Shown in pieces: positions 15,990-25,408 of a stretch of DNA of 44,647 nucleotides. Both the position numbers and the translations under genes were made by a program. The DNA is from Bacteroidaceae bacterium (GTDB lineage: Bacteria; Bacteroidota; Bacteroidia; Bacteroidales; Bacteroidaceae): assembly GCA_017960985.1 (NCBI GenBank), contig JAGCYD010000021.1, positions 1-44,647 of the forward strand, in the 5' to 3' direction. Numbering within the stretch: the stretch's first letter is position 1; each line of letters begins with the position of its first letter. The notes under the pieces were generated by a model, which saw only the letters and a list, made by a program, of their open reading frames with translations, searched no databases and was not told the origin of the DNA.

Positions 15990-17093
15990 TTATCTTGGAG
16001 CCTTTTTGTAAAGATAGAAGGCTATAATGGCAAACACGATGTTGGGGAGCCATACGGCGAGCAATGGTGGTACATTGGCATTGGTGGCAAAGCCTGCCGT
16101 GATGGCTTGGAAAAAGACATAGGCTACGCTGAGTCCTAATCCTACACCTAACGAGAAACCCATGCCGCCCTTGCGCTTACGGCTGGATAGGGTAACGCCG
16201 ATAATAGTCATGATGAAGGAGGCAAAGGCCGCGGCGTAGCGCTTGTAATATTCGATGCGGAAGGGTGTAATATTACCTGTGCCTCGGATTTGTGCCCGCT
16301 CGATATGCTCGAGCAGTTCCTTGTTGGTCATGGTTTCCTGGAAATTCCGTGTAGCAAGGAAGTCGGAGGGCTCCATGATTAGTACGGAGTCGATGACGGC
16401 TTTGTGGGTAATCTTCTCACGGATACCGCGCATGTCGCGCATGGTAGCATTGTATATCTTCCAGTGAAAGCGTTCGTTGGAGAGTGTATCGTAGGTGATA
16501 CGCGTAGCGGTGAGGTGAGAGACGAGTTTCTTCTTTTCGAATTTATCGAGTTGAAAGCGGTAGCCCGTCTTGCTAGGGCCGTCGAAGTGCTCGATAAAGG
16601 CTATCACACCAGTATCCACCTGCATCTGTACATTCTCGGCATAGGTGGCGTCCTTCTTCCTTCGCTTGTATTGGTTCTCAAAGGCTAGTCGCTCGGCACT
16701 TCCACGAGGTATCACCTCGGAACTAAGCACAAAGGTGATGGCAGCAATCACAGCTGCGCTAATCATGTAGGGATGAATCAGTCGACGGAAACTGATGCCC
16801 GCACTGAGCATGGCAATGATTTCGCTGTTGCCTGCCAACTTACTCGTGAAGAATATGACGGCTATGAAGATGAACAGCGAAGAGAATAGATTGGCGTAGT
16901 AGGGAATAAAGTTAAGGTAGTATTGCAGTATTTCCTGCCAGGGTGCGCCGTTCTGCACCAGTTTGTCGATATTGTCGTTGTAGTCGAACACCACGGCCAC
17001 ACTGATGATAAGCAGTATGGAAAAGAAATAGGTACCTAGGAATTTGCCGATGAGGTAGGTATCTATTCGTTTGAGGAATGGTATTCGTCTCAT
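15990..17093 (-). CDS. LptF/LptG family LPS export permease
   Basis: An inner-membrane permease of 367 aa in the YjgP/YjgQ (LptF/LptG) family, which with the LptB ATPase extracts lipopolysaccharide and passes it to the Lpt bridge. Hydrophobic segments lie near residues 19-36, 62-88 and 109-127. A long polar periplasmic beta-jellyroll region follows, then three more segments in the last ~90 residues ending FYLYKKAPR. This six-helix plan fits the family. I cannot say whether it is the LptF or LptG partner; the other copy is not in the window. It sits 24 nt after tgt. Confidence 0.88.
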   Translation of the reverse strand: MRRIPFLKRIDTYLIGKFLGTYFFSILLIISVAVVFDYNDNIDKLVQNGAPWQEILQYYLNFIPYYANLFSSLFIFIAVIFFTSKLAGNSEIIAMLSAGISFRRLIHPYMISAAVIAAITFVLSSEVIPRGSAERLAFENQYKRRKKDATYAENVQMQVDTGVIAFIEHFDGPSKTGYRFQLDKFEKKKLVSHLTATRITYDTLSNERFHWKIYNATMRDMRGIREKITHKAVIDSVLIMEPSDFLATRNFQETMTNKELLEHIERAQIRGTGNITPFRIEYYKRYAAAFASFIMTIIGVTLSSRKRKGGMGFSLGVGLGLSVAYVFFQAITAGFATNANVPPLLAVWLPNIVFAIIAFYLYKKAPR

Positions 17094-17117
17094 TTGACTA
17101 TATGAATGTCACAGTTC

Positions 17118-18248
17118 TTACAATCTGTTCGTCACGCGGTTCATCATGAAACTCTTCCATGACGAGAAAGTATTGTCCATGATGTGCTTGCGTGCTTCGC
17201 CAACGAGCCACAAGTAGAAAGAAAGGTTGTGAATACTGGCAATTTCCAGTGCCAATAGTTCCTGTGCCTTAAATAGATGGTGGAGGTAGGCTTTGGTGTA
17301 TAGTGTATCCACGCTTGCCGTGCCATTAGGGTCGATGGGGGAGAAATCGTTTTCCCATTTCTTGTTGCGCATATTCAAGATGCCTTCTGAAGTAAACAGC
17401 ATGGCGTTTCGCCCGTTTCTGGTGGGCATGACACAGTCGAACATATCCACGCCGCGCTCGATGCTTTCGAGTATGTTGGCAGGAGTACCTACTCCCATAA
17501 GGTATCGCGGTTTCTCCTTGGGTAGTATCTCGTTGACGACTTCAATCATTTCGTACATTACCTCTGCCGGTTCGCCCACGGCCAATCCGCCTATGGCATT
17601 GCCGTCAGCCTCTTTAGAGGCGATGAACTCTGCCGATTGTTGTCTGAGATCCTTAAAAGTACAGCCCTGCACGATGGGAAATAGACTTTGATGGTATCCG
17701 TACTTGGGCTCAGTCTCATTGTAGCGTTTGAAACAACGGTCGAGCCAGCGGTGTGTAAGCCCAAGACTCTTCTTGGCATAGGCGTATTCACTGGTTCCAG
17801 GAGGACATTCGTCGAGTGCCATGATGATGTCCGCCCCAATGCTACGCTCGATATCCATTACCCGTTCGGGCGAAAAGAAATGGCGTGAGCCATCGATATG
17901 ACTTTGGAAGTAACATCCCTCTTCTTTCAGTTTCCGTATACCAGTAAGGGAAAACACCTGAAAGCCTCCGCTGTCAGTCAGCATGGGACGATCCCAATTG
18001 ATGAATTTATGCAGTCCGCCTGCTTGCTCAAGGATATCCGTGCCGGGACGAAGGTAGAGGTGATAAGTGTTGCCGAGTATAATCTGTGCCTTCACTTCCT
18101 CTTTCAGGTCGCGTTGCAATACTCCCTTTACACTGCCGACCGTGCCGACAGGCATGAATATAGGTGTCTCTATCTGCCCGTGTGCCGTTGTGATAAGGCC
18201 GGCACGGGCATTCGTTTTGTTGTCGGTATGTTGAAGTTCAAATTGCAC
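17118..18248 (-). CDS. tgt: tRNA-guanine transglycosylase lacking the zinc cysteines
   Basis: Exchanges guanine 34 for preQ1 in GUN-anticodon tRNAs on the way to queuosine. The 376-aa protein has the expected blocks: ILGNTYHLYLRPG, TDSGGFQVFSL with the catalytic Asp, GGLAVGEP, and MFDCVMPTRNGRNAMLFT. The zinc site is unusual. The family has CxCxxC ~30 residues before a His; here the equivalent positions are G309, A311 and D314 (DPNGTASVDT), while H340 in SIHNL is kept. All other catalytic parts are intact, so this is probably a clade variant rather than a dead enzyme. The gene sits 19 nt after lon. Confidence 0.92.
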   Translation of the reverse strand: MQFELQHTDNKTNARAGLITTAHGQIETPIFMPVGTVGSVKGVLQRDLKEEVKAQIILGNTYHLYLRPGTDILEQAGGLHKFINWDRPMLTDSGGFQVFSLTGIRKLKEEGCYFQSHIDGSRHFFSPERVMDIERSIGADIIMALDECPPGTSEYAYAKKSLGLTHRWLDRCFKRYNETEPKYGYHQSLFPIVQGCTFKDLRQQSAEFIASKEADGNAIGGLAVGEPAEVMYEMIEVVNEILPKEKPRYLMGVGTPANILESIERGVDMFDCVMPTRNGRNAMLFTSEGILNMRNKKWENDFSPIDPNGTASVDTLYTKAYLHHLFKAQELLALEIASIHNLSFYLWLVGEARKHIMDNTFSSWKSFMMNRVTNRL

Positions 18249-18267
18249 GACTCGCAGATTTCAAGTT

Positions 18268-20712
18268 TTAATCTTCAATTTCAAATGTAACGGCATTGTC
18301 CACTTTCTCGTCCAGCAGGGCGTAGGCGAAGACATCCTTCACGGTGTCCACATAATGGAAACTAACCCCTTCAAGATACATCTCGGGTATTTCCTCGATG
18401 TCCTTGCGATTGTCTTTACTGATTATGATTTCGCGAATGCCAGCACGCTTGGCTGCAAGTATCTTCTCCTTAATGCCACCAACGGGCAGAACTTTTCCGC
18501 GTAGGGTAATCTCGCCTGTCATGGCCAGATAGGGGCGTACCTTGCGCTGAGTCAACGCAGAGGCGAGCGAGGTAGCCATGGTAATACCCGCCGAAGGACC
18601 GTCCTTTGGCGTTGCTCCTTCAGGTACATGCAAGTGGATGTTCCAGTGTTCGAATATCTTGTTGTTGATATGTAGGGTGTCTGCATGCGCTTTGATGTAC
18701 TCGAGGGCTAGCATGGCACTTTCCTTCATAACATCACCGAGATTTCCCGTGATAGTCAGTTTGCCGTTCTGTCCTTTGCTAAGACTGGTCTCGATGAAAA
18801 GTATCTCTCCGCCCACGCTGGTCCATGCCAAGCCAGTAACAACACCAGCCGTTCCGTTGCCTTGATAACTGTCGCGATTGTAAGGTTCCTTGCCCAACAA
18901 CTGCTTCACCGTTTCGATGGTTATGCTTTTCTCTGTCTGTTCCGTGCGTGCTTTATTTAGGGCAATCTTTCGGAATACTTTATTGAGTTGCTTTTCCAAC
19001 CCGCGTACACCACTTTCACGCGTATAGTGCTCGATGAGAAATTCGATGGCGCCTTTGCTCATCTTGGTTTCCTTGCAGCCCGACAAGCCATTAGCCTCCT
19101 TGGCTTTCTTGATAAGGTGCTTGCGTGCAATCTCAATCTTTTCTTCTGTGCAATAGCCTGTTACCTCGATGAGCTCCATACGGTCGAGTAGGGGACGCGG
19201 TATCTGACTGACATCATTGGCCGTAGCAATGAACATGACCTTTGATAGGTCGTAGTCAATATCAAGGAAGTTGTCGTGGAAAGCAATGTTCTGTTCGGGG
19301 TCGAGAACTTCTAATAATGCCGATGAAGGATCGCCGTTCACTGTCTGGCCGCTGATCTTGTCAATCTCGTCGAGAATAAAGACGGGGTTGTTGGAACCAG
19401 CCTTGATAATGTTCTTCAGTATGCGTCCGGGCATGGCGCCAATGTAAGTACGACGGTGTCCACGGATTTCAGCCTCGTCGTGAAGGCCGCCGAGTGAGGC
19501 CCGGACATACTTTCGCTTCAGCGCCGCAGCAATACTGCGCCCTAATGAGGTTTTGCCGACACCCGGAGGACCATAGAGGCAAAGAATGGGTGATTTCATA
19601 TCACCGCGCAGTTTCAAAACGGCAAGATGCTCCAAGATGCGCTCTTTCACCTTCTCCATTCCGTAGTGGTCGCGGTTGAGCACCTTTTCGGCGTTATCGA
19701 TGTTCAGGTTGTCTTCAGTATATTCTTCCCATGGCAAATCCAGTATCGTTTGCAGATGGTTGAGTTCTACATTGTAATCAGGGCTCTGAGGATTGATGCG
19801 CTCTAACTTGCTTAACTCGTTGTAGAATACTTCTTTGGCATGTTCAGGCATCTTCTTATCCTGTGCTGCAGCGCGTAAGCGCTCGGAGTCCTTAGTCGGA
19901 GTATTGCCGCCTAACTCGTCTTGAATATTCTTCATCTCCTGCTGCAAGAACCATTCGCGTTGCTGCTGACTCAAGTCGCTATGGGTGCGTTGCAGAATGC
20001 GGTTCTTCATATTTACCAAGCTTTGTAGCGTATTTAGGCTTTGTATGAGTTTGGCGGTGCGTTCCTTGACAATTGCCATACGCAGCATTTCCCGCTTATC
20101 CTCAATAGAACAGGGAAGGCTAGTACATAGGAAGTTGATGAGGAATATGTCGTTGGATATATTTGAAATGGCGAACTTTGCCTCGTTGGGCATGTCCTCG
20201 TTCGTCTCGATATATCGGATAGATCGTTTGCGTGCAGTGTCGGCAAATACTTTGAATTCAAGGTCTTGCTGGTCGGGATAGAAGTCGTGGAGCTTCTCTA
20301 TCGTTGCGGTCAAAAATGATTGATTTGCGGCGTCTTCCCGATGCAATTTAGTTAGCAGTATGCGCTGGTTAGCCTGCAGTATCGCTGTGGTTTGTCCGTC
20401 GGGCATCTCCAATAGTTTGACAACCCGTGCGGCTACGCCGTATTCGTATAAGTCTAACTTGTTCAAGTCTTCTTCGTCAGCATTCAACTGACAGAAAGCA
20501 CCTATCAATTGACCCGTTTCGAAGGCTTGCTTGACGAGTTTCATCGAACTTGGTCGGGTAACTCTAATGGGGGTCATGACACAAGGAAATAGTATCAACC
20601 CGCGCATGGGGAGTATGGCTATCTCAGTAGGGACTTCCGTTTCGGAAACCTGCGAAATGTCGCCCTCGAAATCGGCAATAAAAGAGAATGGATTTTGTAT
20701 GTCTTCGTTCAT
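18268..20712 (-). CDS. lon: ATP-dependent protease Lon
   Basis: Cytoplasmic AAA+ protease that degrades misfolded and regulatory proteins. The 814-aa length is typical. The N-terminal substrate-binding domain begins near [17 protein letters not shown]. The AAA+ module shows Walker [13 protein letters not shown] and Walker B FILDEIDK. The protease domain has S707 in KDGPSAG and K750 in GGIKEK, 43 residues apart as in E. coli Lon. It leads the lon-tgt-lptG-helicase operon. A TACCTTTG -7 element is at 20742-20749. Confidence 0.96.
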   Translation of the reverse strand: MNEDIQNPFSFIADFEGDISQVSETEVPTEIAILPMRGLILFPCVMTPIRVTRPSSMKLVKQAFETGQLIGAFCQLNADEEDLNKLDLYEYGVAARVVKLLEMPDGQTTAILQANQRILLTKLHREDAANQSFLTATIEKLHDFYPDQQDLEFKVFADTARKRSIRYIETNEDMPNEAKFAISNISNDIFLINFLCTSLPCSIEDKREMLRMAIVKERTAKLIQSLNTLQSLVNMKNRILQRTHSDLSQQQREWFLQQEMKNIQDELGGNTPTKDSERLRAAAQDKKMPEHAKEVFYNELSKLERINPQSPDYNVELNHLQTILDLPWEEYTEDNLNIDNAEKVLNRDHYGMEKVKERILEHLAVLKLRGDMKSPILCLYGPPGVGKTSLGRSIAAALKRKYVRASLGGLHDEAEIRGHRRTYIGAMPGRILKNIIKAGSNNPVFILDEIDKISGQTVNGDPSSALLEVLDPEQNIAFHDNFLDIDYDLSKVMFIATANDVSQIPRPLLDRMELIEVTGYCTEEKIEIARKHLIKKAKEANGLSGCKETKMSKGAIEFLIEHYTRESGVRGLEKQLNKVFRKIALNKARTEQTEKSITIETVKQLLGKEPYNRDSYQGNGTAGVVTGLAWTSVGGEILFIETSLSKGQNGKLTITGNLGDVMKESAMLALEYIKAHADTLHINNKIFEHWNIHLHVPEGATPKDGPSAGITMATSLASALTQRKVRPYLAMTGEITLRGKVLPVGGIKEKILAAKRAGIREIIISKDNRKDIEEIPEMYLEGVSFHYVDTVKDVFAYALLDEKVDNAVTFEIED

Positions 20713-20741
20713 TCCTGTTAATTAACGGGTTTAATAGCGCG

Positions 20742-20749
20742 CAAAGGTA
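20742..20749 (-). promoter_or_regulatory. -7 element of the lon operon
   Basis: TACCTTTG on the minus strand, 29 nt before the lon ATG. No TTTG lies at the expected -33 distance. I see no obvious heat-shock inverted repeat here. Confidence 0.45.
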
Positions 20750-20792
20750 CTAAAAATATGCGATACCTGCGTGCTTTATTAGATATTTTAAC

Positions 20793-20800
20793 TACTTTTG
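20793..20800 (+). promoter_or_regulatory. -7 element of trmN6-menA
   Basis: TACTTTTG matches TAnnTTTG and lies 25 nt before the GTG start at 20826. No clear -33 element. Confidence 0.4.
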
Positions 20801-20825
20801 TGCAACATTTATTATCTGTTATCCA

Positions 20826-21524
20826 GTGAGTACTCCATATTTCCGCTTCAAACGCTTTACAATCCATCACGACCGCTGTGCTATGAAGGTGGGTACGGAT
20901 GGCGTATTGTTGGGTGCGTGGGCAAAGGTTTGCGGAGAGCGCCTTCTTGATATCGGAACAGGAACGGGACTGGTGGCTTTGATGGCTGCTCAGCGTTGGG
21001 AAGAAGCACAAGTTGTTGGCGTGGAGATAGATGAAAAGGCTGCTCTGCAGGCTCAGGAAAATGTCAACAATAGTCCTTATGCTTCTCGCGTCAGTATCGT
21101 AAATGCTGATATTCGTGAGTTGGAAATGAAACCATTTGATTGTATCCTTTGTAATCCACCATTCTTTACGGAAGACACTTTGCCAGAGGATGCGAGTCGG
21201 GCTCTTGCCCGTAATGCTTCGGCGCTTGATACTGATGCTCTTTTGGCAGCAGTAAATCGTTTGCTATCGAGTAATGGACAATTTAGTGTAATACTTCCAT
21301 ATGATACACATAAGTCTTTTGTATCCACTGCATTTGTGAGTGGATTTAATTTGATTCGTCAATGCGAGGTACATACGCTTTCTCACAAAGCGCCAAAGCG
21401 CGTGTTGCTTACCTTTTCGCGAGACGGACAGATAGCGTGTACGACTGAAAAACTGGTACTGCAAAACCTGGATGGAAGTCGGACAAAGGACTATGAAGAA
21501 CTCACCAAGGATTTTTATTTATAG
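20826..21524 (+). CDS. tRNA1(Val) adenine-37 N6-methyltransferase-like (YfiC/TrmN6)
   Basis: A 232-aa SAM-dependent methyltransferase. The SAM-binding motif LLDIGTGTG lies at residues 40-48 and the adenine-N6 signature NPPF at 110-113. The N-terminal FRFKRFTIHHDRCAMKVGTDG is characteristic of the TrmN6 family that methylates A37 of tRNA-Val. No ATG exists near the expected start. GTG at 20826 gives MSTPYFRFKRF, the right family N-terminus; the next in-frame ATG at 20883 would remove part of the conserved segment. menA starts 22 nt downstream. Confidence 0.87.
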   Translation: MSTPYFRFKRFTIHHDRCAMKVGTDGVLLGAWAKVCGERLLDIGTGTGLVALMAAQRWEEAQVVGVEIDEKAALQAQENVNNSPYASRVSIVNADIRELEMKPFDCILCNPPFFTEDTLPEDASRALARNASALDTDALLAAVNRLLSSNGQFSVILPYDTHKSFVSTAFVSGFNLIRQCEVHTLSHKAPKRVLLTFSRDGQIACTTEKLVLQNLDGSRTKDYEELTKDFYL

Positions 21525-21546
21525 AATGTAAAAACAGTTTAAAGAT

Positions 21547-22461
21547 ATGAAGATACAAACAAATTCAGCGAAAGCATTATTTCTCAGTACGCGTCCTCAG
21601 TCCTTGTTTGGGGCTTTGATTCCCGTATTATTTGGTACAAGTCTGGCATATAGCCAAGGTGTGATGCATTTAACCTCGGCACTTTTATGTGCTTTGTTTG
21701 CGGCCTCTATGCAGGTTGCGACTAACCTATACAATGATTATTACGATTTGAAGATGGGGTTGGATACGGAAGATCAGGAAGATATGGCACGAGCGTATGC
21801 GAATGGCTGGATTACGCAACGGGCCTTGGTCTGGATTATCGTGGTGTCTCTCTTTATTGCTACGATAGTAGGTACGACAATATTCCTGATGCGCTACGAT
21901 GTGATGCCATATCATGGATGGGAACTTATGGCTATAGGCATTGCTTGTATGTTTACCTCGTTTTTATATTCTTGTTTCTTTTCCTACGCAGGGTTAGGGG
22001 ATGTAATGGTACTATTATTCTTCGGCCTTGTTCCTGTATGTGGGACTTATTATGTGCAGGCGGGTGGGCTCTCGTTTGCCGTAGTGCTTGTTTCCATTAT
22101 CAGTGGTTTGGTGATAGATACGATGTTGGCGATCAACAACTATCGCGATATGGAGATAGATGGTGCTAAGCAGAAAAACACCATCGTTGTACGTTTAGGC
22201 AAAGAATTTGGAAAGTGGTTTTACTGGACTTTGGGCTGCGTTGCTGCATTACTGACCTTAGTCTTGGCATGGATGGGAACTTTGTCGTGGATGAGTGCTA
22301 TTGTAGTCGCAGCAATATATTTAATACTTCATACGACAACTATGCGTAGAATGCTACGAATGGAAAAGATCTCGAATATCAGTGCGTTACTTTACGGAGA
22401 GAATGCCCGAAATATGTTGCTTATGGGGCTTATGCTTAGCATTGCTATCGTAATAGGGTAG
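21547..22461 (+). CDS. menA: 1,4-dihydroxy-2-naphthoate polyprenyltransferase
   Basis: Attaches the polyprenyl tail to dihydroxynaphthoate in menaquinone synthesis. A 304-aa polytopic UbiA-family membrane protein. STRPQSLFGALIPV near the start is the MenA signature. The first Asp-rich motif is in NLYNDYYDLKMGLD (residues 60-73) and the second in NNYRDMEIDG, binding the Mg-diphosphate of the prenyl donor. About eight hydrophobic segments are visible. No other men genes are in the window. Probably co-transcribed with trmN6; no terminator is seen before the tRNA-Cys promoter. Confidence 0.9.
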   Translation: MKIQTNSAKALFLSTRPQSLFGALIPVLFGTSLAYSQGVMHLTSALLCALFAASMQVATNLYNDYYDLKMGLDTEDQEDMARAYANGWITQRALVWIIVVSLFIATIVGTTIFLMRYDVMPYHGWELMAIGIACMFTSFLYSCFFSYAGLGDVMVLLFFGLVPVCGTYYVQAGGLSFAVVLVSIISGLVIDTMLAINNYRDMEIDGAKQKNTIVVRLGKEFGKWFYWTLGCVAALLTLVLAWMGTLSWMSAIVVAAIYLILHTTTMRRMLRMEKISNISALLYGENARNMLLMGLMLSIAIVIG

Positions 22462-22483
22462 AAATTAAAAAATACACAATAAT

Positions 22484-22515
22484 TTTGGTGGGCTCGGAAT
22501 ATTGTATTACCTTTG
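22484..22515 (+). promoter_or_regulatory. Promoter of tRNA-Cys
   Basis: TTTG (22484-22487) and TACCTTTG (22508-22515) are 20 nt apart, a full match. The predicted start lies about 7-9 nt before the tRNA 5' end. Confidence 0.75.
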
Positions 22516-22529
22516 CCCCTGAAAATGAT

Positions 22530-22601
22530 GGTGCCTTGGATGAGTGGCTTAGTCACCGGTCTGCAAAACCGTCTACAGCAGTTCGAATCTGCTAGGCACC
22601 T
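22530..22601 (+). tRNA. tRNA-Cys (anticodon GCA)
   Basis: A 72-nt cloverleaf. The acceptor stem GGTGCCT (22530-22536) pairs with AGGCACC (22594-22600). The anticodon loop CTGCAAA carries GCA at 22563-22565. The T arm includes GTTCGAATC. The discriminator base is U at 22601, the identity element expected for cysteine tRNAs. CCA is not encoded. It has its own promoter and is followed by a long-stem hairpin. Confidence 0.96.
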
Positions 22602-22606
22602 CGACT

Positions 22607-22654
22607 AAACACTCAGAGCCGTAGAATTTAGTATCTATTGTCCTCTGAGTGTTT
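22607..22654 (+). terminator. Hairpin terminator after tRNA-Cys
   Basis: A 12-bp perfect stem (22607-22618 with 22643-22654) around a 24-nt loop, ending GTGTTT then ATGTTTTAT. It lies 5 nt after the tRNA and ends 42 nt before the start of the downstream hydrolase gene. The loop is long for a classic terminator, so an attenuator or processing signal is also possible. Confidence 0.6.
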
Positions 22655-22696
22655 ATGTTTTATAAGAAAAGAACCAACAGAATAAACAAATATACC

Positions 22697-25372
22697 ATGA
22701 AGAAGATTCTTGCTATTCTTGTATTATGTGTGATGGCCGATGCGCTTTCCGCCCAAGTACTCAGTTGTGCTTCATATATGAAAGCGAGTCAAAAGCCAGA
22801 TGTCATGATACCTTTCCGTTATTTAGATGAAGGTGTTGCAACACCAATTGAGTGGGGACTTGACCTTGCCTGGTTAAGTGAAGACAACATTCGTCGAGGG
22901 GTAAACTTTGCAGGTAAGGACTTGATAGATATCGTCCGAACTTCCTATAGACCTACAGAAAGTGTGGAAAGCGGAAGTCTTTCAGATTCCCAGATTGAAA
23001 AGATTCAAGATCGTGTGAAGATTATTAAGACATATTTGAAAGATGGTATTTCCTATAATATAAACGACGATCATGAATCTGTTGATTCGTGGTATAATGA
23101 AGAAAAAATTGGAACTACGGGGCGCGGAAAACGCTGGGCAAAAGTTATAGACCTTCATATAAAGAAATACAAGGAACTGGGTCTGACAAATTTAGTGAGC
23201 ATAAGTCCTTATAATGAGCCAGACTTTGGTTGGGATCAGGGATTCTCGAGTGACACCCGTATGGCAGATTTCCTTGCAACGGTGAATAGTCTTAAAAATG
23301 ACTATGAAGGAGAGTATGATGGCGTGCGTATGTGTGGAGGGAATACATTGAACGATGATTGTGCATATGACTGGTGGAATTACTTGAAAGAAAAACTCGA
23401 CGAGGGAAATACACATCAGTTGGCTGGAAACTTCAATAATTATGCCAACTTCTTCCAGGCGGTACGCGCTTATGGTCATCATGCTACGGCTGACGAACTG
23501 CACAATACGATGGAAGCTATGGTGGGCGTAGAGTATGGCATGCAAACTGGTATCTGGTGGGGTACATGCGAGCATTGTCGTAGTCAGTTTATGAAAGCGA
23601 CTTATCATGCCAATCCAGGAAAGCGATTGGCTTATGGTGAACATCGGAATAATTGGACTTCGGCTTCTGTTTACCGACAGGTGGATGGAAGGGTTCAGGC
23701 ATTTGGTGGAACAAGTGAGCGTCAGGCTGTTACGACAACCTATGTTTTTGCGGCTCTCGATCGTCCTGTTTGGTACAATGGAGAATATGGAAGAGAGTAT
23801 CCGATGATTTTAAATGGCGGTACGGGTTATCAGCAAGGACAAACAGGAGCAGAAACGGTAATCGATATACAAAGTGGAACGGATATTATGCCCCATATTA
23901 ATGGAACCTACAAAGTGATGAATGTCAATAGTGGTCGTATTATGGGATTATCCTTTAATCCTTCGTCTGGATGGAATTCAGTATCTCAAAAGAATAACGG
24001 GACGGCAAAGTATCTACAATGGATTGTCACTCCGCAACCAATTACTGCAGAGGGCGATTTTAGTTACTATACCTTCACATTGAATACCGACAAAGGGATG
24101 ATGCTGGATATCTTAAATTGGAATTTGAATTCTGGTGCAAATGTGGGCGCTTATGCTGGTGGATTGGGTACGAATGAGTTGTGGTTCTTAGAATATGCAG
24201 GTGAAGGGGCTTTTTATATCCGCAGTAAGCATAGTGCACTTTATCTGGATGTTCAGGGTGGCAGTACTAATGCTAGTGCTAATATTCAAATGAATACTTT
24301 TACAGGAGAGAAGAGTCAGCAATGGCGCTTTATTCCTACGAATGTTACGCCAGACCTTACGGCACCTGCTACTCCAACAGAACTATCAGCCACAGGGCAG
24401 GGTAGTTCTATCCGTCTTGATTGGACGCCTTCTTCAAGTCGCGATGTGGCAAGTTATACTATCCTGCGTAGTGAGAATGGAGTGGATTACTATGCTATAG
24501 CCACCAATGTCACGGGAAATACATTCACCGACAACGAGACTTCTGACGATGCATCGTATTCTTATCGGATATATGCTGTGGACAAGAGTTATAACTATAG
24601 TGAGTATAGCGATGTGGCTAGTGCCTGCGTAACGGGTGAGAAGGACTGTGTGGTATATCTCCCCTTTGATTATACAGTGAATGATACAACGCAAAATGGC
24701 AATCATTCCGTGGTGTGTGGTACTCCTTCTTGGCTCGCGTCCAAGGTAGGTGATGCATCGTTTAAAATCTCAACAAGGAACTATATACAGTTGCCATATT
24801 CTGTGGCAAACCACGATGAGATTACCATTGCCTGCTGGGTTTTGTGGTCGGGTGGTGATCAATGGCAACGCATCTGGGACTTTGGTAATGGCACAGACCA
24901 ATATATGTTCTTGACTCCGAGGGGCGATAATGTGATGCGTTTCGCAATCAAAAATGGTGGTGAAGAGCAGCGACTGGATCATACCACGACATTGGGTACG
25001 CGTAATTGGAGACATGTGGCAGTAACGATGGCCGATGGTGTTACCACTCTTTATCTTGATGGCGAAGTCGTTGCAACAAGCCATTCGATAACCATTAAAC
25101 CAAGTGATATCAAGCCCGTATTTAATTATCTTGGTCGTAGCCAGTTTCTTACAGACCCTTCTCTGAATGGTCGTATCGATGAATTCCGGATTTATAATTA
25201 TGCGCTCAATGCAAGTGAGATACAGTCGCTTGTCGATTATGAAGATGCAATAGAGTACATTCATACCGATAAGACAAAGATAGGTACGACTTATACATTG
25301 AGTGGACGCCGTGCTACAAACCGCGATCACGGCATTCTTGTCCGTGATGGTAAAAAGGTTGTGATAAAGTAG
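22697..25372 (+). CDS. Large secreted clan GH-A-like glycoside hydrolase with ricin-B, FN3 and LamG domains
   Basis: An 891-aa secreted protein with signal peptide MKKILAILVLCVMADALSA (1-19). Residues ~20-395 look like a TIM-barrel hydrolase. SISPYNEPDFGW gives a probable acid/base E174 in an Asn-Glu-Pro motif, and LAYGEHRNNW a candidate nucleophile E315. It resembles GH30/GH39-like enzymes but I cannot place it in a family. Then come a ricin-type beta-trefoil (~400-548, with QQW), a fibronectin III domain (~555-645) and a LamG/jelly-roll lectin domain (~650-845). The last ~30 residues (YTLSGRR, DGKKVVIK) resemble a tail common on secreted Prevotella proteins. The ATG at 22697 is chosen because it starts the signal peptide; an upstream in-frame ATG overlaps the tRNA hairpin. 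Confidence 0.8.
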   Translation: MKKILAILVLCVMADALSAQVLSCASYMKASQKPDVMIPFRYLDEGVATPIEWGLDLAWLSEDNIRRGVNFAGKDLIDIVRTSYRPTESVESGSLSDSQIEKIQDRVKIIKTYLKDGISYNINDDHESVDSWYNEEKIGTTGRGKRWAKVIDLHIKKYKELGLTNLVSISPYNEPDFGWDQGFSSDTRMADFLATVNSLKNDYEGEYDGVRMCGGNTLNDDCAYDWWNYLKEKLDEGNTHQLAGNFNNYANFFQAVRAYGHHATADELHNTMEAMVGVEYGMQTGIWWGTCEHCRSQFMKATYHANPGKRLAYGEHRNNWTSASVYRQVDGRVQAFGGTSERQAVTTTYVFAALDRPVWYNGEYGREYPMILNGGTGYQQGQTGAETVIDIQSGTDIMPHINGTYKVMNVNSGRIMGLSFNPSSGWNSVSQKNNGTAKYLQWIVTPQPITAEGDFSYYTFTLNTDKGMMLDILNWNLNSGANVGAYAGGLGTNELWFLEYAGEGAFYIRSKHSALYLDVQGGSTNASANIQMNTFTGEKSQQWRFIPTNVTPDLTAPATPTELSATGQGSSIRLDWTPSSSRDVASYTILRSENGVDYYAIATNVTGNTFTDNETSDDASYSYRIYAVDKSYNYSEYSDVASACVTGEKDCVVYLPFDYTVNDTTQNGNHSVVCGTPSWLASKVGDASFKISTRNYIQLPYSVANHDEITIACWVLWSGGDQWQRIWDFGNGTDQYMFLTPRGDNVMRFAIKNGGEEQRLDHTTTLGTRNWRHVAVTMADGVTTLYLDGEVVATSHSITIKPSDIKPVFNYLGRSQFLTDPSLNGRIDEFRIYNYALNASEIQSLVDYEDAIEYIHTDKTKIGTTYTLSGRRATNRDHGILVRDGKKVVIK

Positions 25373-25408
25373 GCAAATGTTAGCGTGAGTCGGAATCTTT
25401 CACACTCA

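Noticed and set aside
17118-18248. tgt as a pseudogene because the zinc cysteines are missing
   Set aside because: The frame is intact, the catalytic blocks and H340 are conserved, and it sits in a tight operon; a clade variant is more likely.
22530-22601. tRNA-Cys as an integration site for an island carrying the hydrolase
   Set aside because: I found no second copy of the tRNA 3' end and no integrase gene; the hydrolase is followed directly by the core operon ending in tilS.
25373-25408. Terminator between the hydrolase and tilS
   Set aside because: Only a 5-bp imperfect stem can be drawn and there is no T-run.
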